NCBI GenBank assembly: GCA_003153935.1
Contig: PMCA01000005.1
Span: forward strand, 83,210-147,209
Length of the DNA: 64,000 nt
Reading direction: 5' to 3'
Source: Elusimicrobiota bacterium
GTDB lineage: Bacteria > CAYTYR01 > UBA6262
Made by a program: the position numbers and the translations under genes. The notes under the pieces are model-generated. The model ran no database searches. It saw only the letters and a program-made list of their open reading frames with translations, and was not told the DNA's origin. Shown here in pieces: positions 58,745 through 64,000 of this stretch. Numbering within the stretch: position 1 is the first letter of the stretch; every line of letters begins with the position of its first letter.

Positions 58745-59848
58745 ATGAGTAGAATTAAAGTTTTACTGGTTCTGCTAGTTTTGTTGGCGACTGTGGGTTT
58801 GGTTTGGGCGGATACACCGGTGGTATCTTCTTATCCGATGAAAATAAAAGGGTACATCCGCACCCGTTATCTGGTTTTGCCGCAGGAAGCGGATACTTTC
58901 CGCTTTGACGAGCTGTCCCTGGACCTGAAAACTGATTTTACCGATAAGATGTGGGGCGAAGTCGGGGTTTTGGCCTACGGCGGGAACACTTACTTATTTG
59001 AGCACATGTATTTGGGAGTGAAAGGATTACCTTTGAACGGCACCTTGTTGATCGGGCAGACCAGGGATTACGCTTTTGGCCTGGTCCCGAACGGGGCTAA
59101 CCGCATCACCACTAACTACGGAATTGTTTCAGATATGTTTACCCATGACCGTATCCTCGGTGTCCAGTATATCGGTAGAATTGACATAATCGATTTCTCC
59201 CTGGCGGTCCATAACGGCTATGCTTTGGGTTACAGGCAGGCCGGCGAGGGCAAGAACCGGGTGAATTTCCTGGCCGACCGCGATTCAACCCTGGGCACCT
59301 TCCAGGGCCGCGACGCCAGCGACAATAAGGAAATGGCTTGCCGGATAGGCAACAGTAATTTTGTCCCCGGCTTAAGCTTCGGGGCGAGCGGATCATCCGG
59401 TACGCTAAGCGACGCTGACCTGGCTTTTTTGGTGGCCAACGCGACCAGTACCGAACATAACACTTATATCACCAGGCAGAAAACCCGGATCGGTGTGGAC
59501 GCCAAGTATGTATTTAAACAATTCCAGGTTCAGGCTGAGGCCTATGAAGGCAAAAGCAGCGAATTGAAACATACCGCCTGGCAGGCACTGGTCCTCTATA
59601 AATTCCCCTACAGCACGGATAAGACCTTTAATGTTTACGCGCGTTACGGGGAAGTTATTCCCGATGTCACCGCCACGGCGAAAAGTTACACCTGGAAACT
59701 GAAACAGACCGTCGCTGGCTGTGTTTATTATTTCACCAAGTCCCTCTGGCTGCAGACGGAAGGCGAAGTGAATGACGAAAATCCTCCGGCGGGGATCGAC
59801 AAAGTCAAGAATAACGTGATCTTTACGGAACTATTCGTAGGATTTTAG
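58745..59848 (+). CDS. Outer-membrane beta-barrel (porin-like) protein
   Basis: A 367-residue protein with a signal peptide (VLLVLLVLLATVGLVWA) and amphipathic alternating strands throughout, ending in Phe (ELFVGF), the usual assembly signal for outer-membrane barrels. MKIKGYIRTRYLV near the start of the mature protein and LLIGQTRDYAFGLVP resemble phosphate-selective or general porins, but no family is certain. It supports a Gram-negative envelope. A GGGGGG ribosome site precedes the ATG. Confidence 0.75.
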   Translation: MSRIKVLLVLLVLLATVGLVWADTPVVSSYPMKIKGYIRTRYLVLPQEADTFRFDELSLDLKTDFTDKMWGEVGVLAYGGNTYLFEHMYLGVKGLPLNGTLLIGQTRDYAFGLVPNGANRITTNYGIVSDMFTHDRILGVQYIGRIDIIDFSLAVHNGYALGYRQAGEGKNRVNFLADRDSTLGTFQGRDASDNKEMACRIGNSNFVPGLSFGASGSSGTLSDADLAFLVANATSTEHNTYITRQKTRIGVDAKYVFKQFQVQAEAYEGKSSELKHTAWQALVLYKFPYSTDKTFNVYARYGEVIPDVTATAKSYTWKLKQTVAGCVYYFTKSLWLQTEGEVNDENPPAGIDKVKNNVIFTELFVGF

Positions 59849-59851
59849 TTC

Positions 59852-60853
59852 ATGCATGAAGCGCTTTACTATGCCGTACATAATGCCGAGACGAAAGCCG
59901 TACAATGCCAATTGTGCCCTTTCCTGTGCATTATCGAGCCTGGTAAAACGGGCCATTGCGGCGTAAGGGAGAACCAGGACGGCAAGCTATATTCGCAGGT
60001 ATACGAACAGTTTGCTTCGGTAAACATCGATCCTGTGGAAAAAAAGCCTTTGTACCATTTTTACCCCGGCAGTGATATCTTTTCCATAGGTACTGCCGGG
60101 TGTAATTTTAACTGTCTCTTCTGCCAGAACTGGGAGATCTCCCAAAAGAAACCGGCAGAGCTGAAACTGCGGCAGATCTCCTGCGACGACGCGGTGCGGA
60201 TGGCCAAGCAATACGGGACCATAGGTATCGCCTATACTTATAACGAACCGTTGATGAATTATGAATATGTCCTGGAATGCGCAGCCATGGCCCATAAATA
60301 CGGTCTGAAGAACGTCCTGGTGACCAACGGCTACATCCAGGAAGAGCCGCTCTTGCGCCTGCTGCCGGAGATAGACGCGTTGAACATCGATATCAAGTCG
60401 TTTCGCGATGAGTTTTACAAAAAAAGCTGCGGCGGCCGGCTGGCTCCAGTCCTGCGCACGGCGGAGATCTGCATCAAGAAAAAAGTTCATATCGAGCTGA
60501 CCAACCTGCTCATTCCGCATCTCAACGATTCTCCGGAAGAGCTGGAAGACCTGACCGACTGGGTCTATTCCCTGGGCGAAGAAGTGCCGCTGCATTTCTC
60601 GCGTTATTTCCCCTGTTATAAAATGACCGCCGATCCCACGCCCCTGGCCGCTCTGCACAAAGCCCGGGCGATCGCCGTCAAAAAATTGAAATACGTTTAT
60701 ATCGGCAATGTTTTTGAAGAGAAGACCGCCAACACCTATTGCCCCCATTGCCAGGAACTGCTGCTCACGCGGGTAGGTTATAATACGGTCATTAAGGCCC
60801 TGGCTAAGGGCCACTGCGGCAAGTGCGGGCAAAAAGTAAATATTATCCAGTAA
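59852..60853 (+). CDS. AmmeMemoRadiSam-type radical-SAM enzyme
   Basis: 333 residues. The N-terminal CQLCPFLCIIEPGKTGHCGVRE zinc-like motif, IDPVEKKPLYHFYPG and the radical-SAM cluster AGCNFNCLFCQNWEIS are the hallmark of the PflA-related AmmeMemoRadiSam family; a C-terminal ribbon (CPHCQ...CGKCG) follows. These enzymes co-occur with Memo and AMMECR1 proteins, not seen in this window; the reaction is unknown. It begins 3 bases after the porin gene. Confidence 0.9.
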   Translation: MHEALYYAVHNAETKAVQCQLCPFLCIIEPGKTGHCGVRENQDGKLYSQVYEQFASVNIDPVEKKPLYHFYPGSDIFSIGTAGCNFNCLFCQNWEISQKKPAELKLRQISCDDAVRMAKQYGTIGIAYTYNEPLMNYEYVLECAAMAHKYGLKNVLVTNGYIQEEPLLRLLPEIDALNIDIKSFRDEFYKKSCGGRLAPVLRTAEICIKKKVHIELTNLLIPHLNDSPEELEDLTDWVYSLGEEVPLHFSRYFPCYKMTADPTPLAALHKARAIAVKKLKYVYIGNVFEEKTANTYCPHCQELLLTRVGYNTVIKALAKGHCGKCGQKVNIIQ

Positions 60854-60863
60854 GGGAGCCGGC

Positions 60864-61199
60864 GTGAAAAAATTCAACGAGCGCGATAAAGCCTTCAAGA
60901 ACGGCGATTGGGGGACCAAATACTTTGTCCAGGGACCGCATTGGGAAGGCGGCCTGGCGGTTTTCAAGCCGGGACAGAAGCTGGGCGAGCATTTTCACCG
61001 GGAAGTGGAAGAAACATTTTATTTCCTGGCTGGCACGCCGGTAATGATGGTGGATAAAAAAGAATACCGGGTCACCCCGGGCGATATTTTTTGTTTAGCG
61101 CCAGGAGAAAAACATGATATAATCAACGATACCAACGATAACACCAGGTTCATCTTTGTCAAAAGTCCATACCGACCGGATGATAAAATACATTCTTAA
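60864..61199 (+). CDS. Cupin-domain protein
   Basis: A 111-residue single cupin. HFHREVEETFYFLAG gives the first metal-binding motif (two His and a Glu) and PGDIFCLAPGEKHDI the second His. Small cupins bind metal and act as isomerases, dioxygenases or sensors; nothing here decides which. GTG 60864 is supported by AAGGGAG 5 bases upstream. Its last codons supply the ribosome site for the PilZ-PilT gene. Confidence 0.88.
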   Translation: MKKFNERDKAFKNGDWGTKYFVQGPHWEGGLAVFKPGQKLGEHFHREVEETFYFLAGTPVMMVDKKEYRVTPGDIFCLAPGEKHDIINDTNDNTRFIFVKSPYRPDDKIHS

Positions 61200-61209
61200 A
61201 GGAACCCCA

Positions 61210-62586
61210 ATGAATCCAGGCAACGAAAAGCGCAAGACTACGCGGCTCAAGACTAACATTCCCTTTCGCTATTTTGTCCATAACGGGCGGGAAGAGATCA
61301 TCAAGGAGGGCAGGATAACCGAGATTTCCTCGGAAAACCTGTTTTTCGGCTCACCGGAAGGCATCAGCATAGGTGACCGCGTCAGGTTCGAAGTAACTCT
61401 GCCGACTTTCCTGGAGATCATGAGCGGCTGGGGCGCCGTTACCCGCCTGGACTATGATGAAAAGCAGGCGGCGCTGGAATTCGACCAGGTGGACGACCAT
61501 TTCCGTAAACAGATCGTTACTTTCCTGGAGCGCAGCGAGATCATCAAGTTGCTGGAGATAACGCTGGAAGAGGGCGCCAGCGACCTGCATCTTTCGGTCG
61601 GCCATAAACCGCATATTCGCGTAGGTGGCAATCTGAAGATGATCAGCCATCAACCGGTCACCGGTATACTCCTTAAGAAGATGATCTATAGTATTCTTTC
61701 CGACGATCAAAAAGCGGTATTAGAGAAAAGACTGGAGCTTGATTCCTCCTTTGCCCTGTCGCCGGTGGTGCGTTTCCGTTTTAACGTGCATTTCCAGCGC
61801 GGCAATGTGGAAATCACTTTCCGGCGTATCGAAGCCAAGATCCGCAACCTGGATGAACTGGGATTGCCGCCGATAGTGACCGAACTGGCTCGCAAGAAAA
61901 ACGGCCTGATACTGGTCACCGGCGCCACTAACGCCGGTAAAACCACCACCCTGGCGGCGATGGTGGATTATATCAATAATGAACGACCCGCGGTGATCAT
62001 TACTCTCGAGGACCCGATCGAATACGTGCATGATTACAAGAAAAGCATCGTCAAACAGAGGGAGATCGGGTTAGACACCAAGTCTTTCCCCATCGCCTTG
62101 AAACACGCCTTAAGACAGGACCCTGACGTCATATTAATAGGCGAGATCCGGGACGCCGAAACCATGGCCACCGCGCTTTCCGCCGCTGAGACCGGGCATT
62201 TGATCCTGGCTACCCTGCCGGCCTTTGATTCGATCCAGGCGCTCAGCCAGATCATCTCCATGTTCCCGGTAGAGCAGCAGAAACAGGCCCGGATGCAGTT
62301 AGCCGAAACCCTGCAGGGACTCATCTACCAGATACTGCTGCCGCACGCGGACAAGCCCTGGGAGCGGGTGTTAGCCACGGAAGTGCTGATCGCCACCCCC
62401 GCAGTGCGCAACCTGATCCGCGAACAGCGCCTGGAACAGTTGCCCTTGATCATCCAGACCGGAGGATTATACGGCATGCATACCATGGAATCCTCACTGG
62501 AAAAACTATTGAGTCGCCGGCTTATTACCGCTGAGGCCGTTAAAGAGCGGTCCCGGGATAAGAATAAATTCGGAGTTAAAGAATAA
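61210..62586 (+). CDS. PilZ domain fused to PilT-type pilus ATPase
   Basis: About 458 residues from ATG 61210 (AAAGGAA at 61198-61204); an upstream in-frame ATG lies within the cupin gene. Residues 1-115: PilZ, with RKTTRLKTNIPFRY supplying the R-x3-R arginines and ITEISSENLFFG close to D-x-S-x-x-G. Residues about 120-450: a PilT-like secretion ATPase with ASDLHLSVGHKPHIRVGG, Walker A GATNAGKTTT (238-247), LEDPIEYVH and LRQDPDVILIGEIRD. It would power pilus retraction, with direct c-di-GMP input if the PilZ part binds ligand. No other pilus genes are adjacent. Confidence 0.9.
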   Translation: MNPGNEKRKTTRLKTNIPFRYFVHNGREEIIKEGRITEISSENLFFGSPEGISIGDRVRFEVTLPTFLEIMSGWGAVTRLDYDEKQAALEFDQVDDHFRKQIVTFLERSEIIKLLEITLEEGASDLHLSVGHKPHIRVGGNLKMISHQPVTGILLKKMIYSILSDDQKAVLEKRLELDSSFALSPVVRFRFNVHFQRGNVEITFRRIEAKIRNLDELGLPPIVTELARKKNGLILVTGATNAGKTTTLAAMVDYINNERPAVIITLEDPIEYVHDYKKSIVKQREIGLDTKSFPIALKHALRQDPDVILIGEIRDAETMATALSAAETGHLILATLPAFDSIQALSQIISMFPVEQQKQARMQLAETLQGLIYQILLPHADKPWERVLATEVLIATPAVRNLIREQRLEQLPLIIQTGGLYGMHTMESSLEKLLSRRLITAEAVKERSRDKNKFGVKE

Positions 62587-62589
62587 ACA

Positions 62590-63207
62590 ATGCGCGATAA
62601 GCTAAAAACCGAACCGGTAATGATCGATATTGTGGCTGTTATCTTTTTGAACATAGCCATCTGCTACGCCTTTAAAGGCGATGTCTTCGGTTTCGCCAGC
62701 AGCTTTGCCCTGACACCTAAGCCTTATCACGTGCTGTTCCAGCCTGTCTTGCAATTCCAGCTGGAATTCTACTCCCTGCTTCTCTTGGTTATCAGTGCCG
62801 GTCTGTATTTCCTGAGGAAATGGGCCTATTTCTTCCTGATCTGCCTGTGCCTGGTCGCTATGATCACCGCCTTGATGTGGGTGAAGTGCTTTGCCCTGGC
62901 GGTAATACTGGTCCTGATCTTTGAACGGGAGTATTTTTACGTCGGCAGCTTTATCCGTCCCGAGTTTAAGAATTATGTGCACGTTGATTATGGCATGGCT
63001 AATATGCCCGAAAAGATCGATATTGAGGAAAGGAAAGACTTGCGGATGGAGGATCTGATCGAGCACAATAAACTGGAAGAGGGATTGGAATACGCTTCCG
63101 GGATGGTAGACGTCGCCCGGGTAATGGGTGATGTGCGCAACATCATTTATTACGAGAAATACATAGAAAAAATACATAAAATTCAAAGACGGATCATCCG
63201 CCGATGA
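62590..63207 (+). CDS. Integral membrane protein of unknown function
   Basis: A 205-residue protein with about four hydrophobic segments (12-30, 55-75, 80-98, 100-118) followed by a charged cytoplasmic tail rich in Glu/Lys with coiled-coil character (IDIEERKDLRMEDLIEHNKLEEG). I recognise no family. It starts 3 bases after the PilZ-PilT gene and overlaps maf by 4 bases, so it is probably in the same operon. Confidence 0.65.
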   Translation: MRDKLKTEPVMIDIVAVIFLNIAICYAFKGDVFGFASSFALTPKPYHVLFQPVLQFQLEFYSLLLLVISAGLYFLRKWAYFFLICLCLVAMITALMWVKCFALAVILVLIFEREYFYVGSFIRPEFKNYVHVDYGMANMPEKIDIEERKDLRMEDLIEHNKLEEGLEYASGMVDVARVMGDVRNIIYYEKYIEKIHKIQRRIIRR

Positions 63208-63785
63208 AGTCACCCGAGAAAAAGATCATCCTGGCCAGCGCCTCGCCACGGCGGGAACAATTATTGCGGGAAATGGGGCTGTCTTTTACCATTAAGCCCA
63301 GCCGCCTCAGGGAAAAGATCTATCCGCGTCTGACGCCGGCCCAGCTGGTAAAGAAATTAGCCCTGCTTAAGGCCCAGAAAGTGGCCAAACAAGTTAAGCA
63401 GGGCATTGTTATCGGCGCGGATACGATCGTAGTGAGAAGGGGAGAGATCCTGGGTAAGCCGCGGGATCCCCGGCATGCCCGGGAAATCCTGGGTAAGCTA
63501 AGCGGCAGCTATCATTATGTCTTTACCGGCCTGGCGCTGATCGACCGGCCCGGTGGTAAAACCCTGGTGGCGGCGGAAAAAACCAGGGTGAAAATGAAAA
63601 AATTACGCCCGGAAGAAATTGAGTTTCATTCCGGGCGTCATCTGGATAAAGCCGGGGCCTATGCCGTGCAGGAAGAGAAAGATGTCTTTGTCGAACAAAT
63701 AAATGGCTGTTATTACAATGTCGTTGGCTTGCCTATAGAACTTCTCAAAAAGATGTTAAAGAAATTAAGTTTTAAACTGCCTTAG
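63204..63785 (+). CDS. maf: Maf-family nucleotide pyrophosphatase
   Basis: A 193-residue protein opening IILASASPRREQLLREMG, followed by IGADTIVV, LGKPRDPRHAREIL and LSGSYHYVFTGLAL, the core of Maf/YhdE house-cleaning pyrophosphatases that hydrolyse dTTP, UTP and modified NTPs. DKAGAYAVQE near the end completes the active site. It is coupled to the upstream membrane protein by an ATGA overlap. The operon ends at the repeat at 63790. Confidence 0.93.
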   Translation: MKSPEKKIILASASPRREQLLREMGLSFTIKPSRLREKIYPRLTPAQLVKKLALLKAQKVAKQVKQGIVIGADTIVVRRGEILGKPRDPRHAREILGKLSGSYHYVFTGLALIDRPGGKTLVAAEKTRVKMKKLRPEEIEFHSGRHLDKAGAYAVQEEKDVFVEQINGCYYNVVGLPIELLKKMLKKLSFKLP

Positions 63786-63789
63786 CTAT

Positions 63790-63815
63790 CAACGATGAAC
63801 GATTAACGATCAACG
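63790..63815. repeat. AACGAT-unit tandem repeat between convergent genes
   Basis: Four copies of a 7-base unit (AACGATG, AACGATT, AACGATC, then AACG) lie in the 33-base gap between maf and the convergent chaperone gene. Same kind as the repeats at 299-320 and 1381-1465. Confidence 0.6.
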
Positions 63816-63818
63816 GTT

Positions 63819-64000
63819 TTATTCCTGTCCCTTACCTGCCATCATTTTTTCCACTGCGTCCAAATTATTCTCCACTTTAGACTTGGCCCGTAGCAGGTTG
63901 AACCAGGCCTCAAAGGCCCGCGATTTCTTCTCCTGTATCAAGGCTTCCCTGACCGTTACCTTTTCCTTTTCCAGGTCGGCGGCGCTGGTCTTGGTCTTGT
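63819..64000 (-). CDS. Parvulin-type peptidyl-prolyl isomerase, C-terminal end
   Basis: The last 59 or so residues of a minus-strand gene that enters from the right edge; the stop codon is at 63821-63819. The visible tail LIQEKKSRAFEAWFNLLRAK is the charged helix ending many PpiC/PpiD/SurA-like periplasmic chaperones, where KxxxAFxxWxxxLxxKAKVE-like sequences recur. The catalytic parvulin domain would lie beyond the window, so the assignment rests on this tail only. It converges with maf. Confidence 0.6.
   Translation of the reverse strand, partial: KTKTSAADLEKEKVTVREALIQEKKSRAFEAWFNLLRAKSKVENNLDAVEKMMAGKGQE

Noticed and set aside
59987-60967. Open frame of about 326 codons on the minus strand opposite the radical-SAM gene
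   Set aside because: Antisense shadow; the plus-strand frame carries CxxxCxxC and zinc-ribbon motifs.

Overview
The window reads as chromosome of an uncultured, strictly anaerobic, Gram-negative bacterium. About 60 closely packed genes lie almost all on the + strand, many with ATGA-type overlaps. Outer-membrane functions are present (a TolC-like channel, an RND pump, a porin-like barrel, lipoproteins), and energy genes are hydrogen- and ferredoxin-based. G+C looks close to one half. I cannot assign a phylum from sequence alone; the mix of a group 3-type [NiFe] hydrogenase, a multimeric [FeFe] hydrogenase and short intergenic satellite-like repeats would suit candidate lineages of the Omnitrophota/Elusimicrobiota/Margulisbacteria kind (inference). 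No tRNA, rRNA, CRISPR array, transposase or phage gene was seen, and no gene-free stretch exceeds 300 bases.

Layout. 1-11.7 kb: end of leuB, asd, an ECF-transporter T subunit, an unrecognised protein, a HIT protein, an iron-type alcohol dehydrogenase, a block of signalling and exonuclease genes (REC-GGDEF-like, DnaQ-WYL, GAF-GGDEF), a SAM hydrolase, a PH-domain protein, a flavin reductase and a GT-C membrane glycosyltransferase. 11.7-35 kb: the hydrogenase island. A structured leader precedes a five-PAS histidine kinase. Next come a promoter and the [NiFe] operon (beta, gamma, delta, alpha, protease, a HypA lacking its zinc finger, and a HypC fused to a HydE-like radical-SAM enzyme). Then come a Rex operator and promoter and a long operon: rex, histidine kinase, hydB-gltD fusion, hydA, hydC, response regulator, hydG, hydE, response regulator, aspartase, hydF, DNA glycosylase and terminator. 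35-50 kb: paired lipoproteins, phosphoglycerate mutase, DJ-1, a spermidine-synthase-like membrane protein, argF, a TPM protein, thiM-thiE, a GH2-like hydrolase, an AT-rich DUF2157/GDYXXLXY pair, PilZ, DUF502, thioredoxin plus ferredoxin:thioredoxin reductase, and mazG. 50-64 kb: a LolA/DUF1571-like protein, a TetR-TolC-RND operon with two tandem operators, a truncated RnfC, yicC, cutA, a porin-like protein, an AmmeMemoRadiSam-type radical-SAM protein, a cupin, a PilZ-PilT fusion, a membrane protein, maf, and the end of a parvulin-type chaperone on the other strand.

How it fits together. The 14-35 kb island would let the cell dispose of or take up H2 with pyridine nucleotides and ferredoxin. 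The [NiFe] enzyme is probably NAD(P)-linked. The [FeFe] enzyme is probably bifurcating or confurcating, with an extra NfnB/GltD-type flavin module. Rex would sense NADH/NAD+, and the cotranscribed kinase and receiver proteins would add a second input. HydG, HydE, HydF and an aspartase supply H-cluster assembly. The most striking object is the HypC-HydE-like fusion beside a zinc-finger-less HypA: it joins an iron-scaffold chaperone for [NiFe] maturation to a radical-SAM fold whose known relative works on Fe-CO/CN chemistry for [FeFe] maturation. A c-di-GMP theme (a GGDEF with I-site, a degenerate GGDEF, PilZ, and PilZ fused to PilT) runs through the flanking regions.
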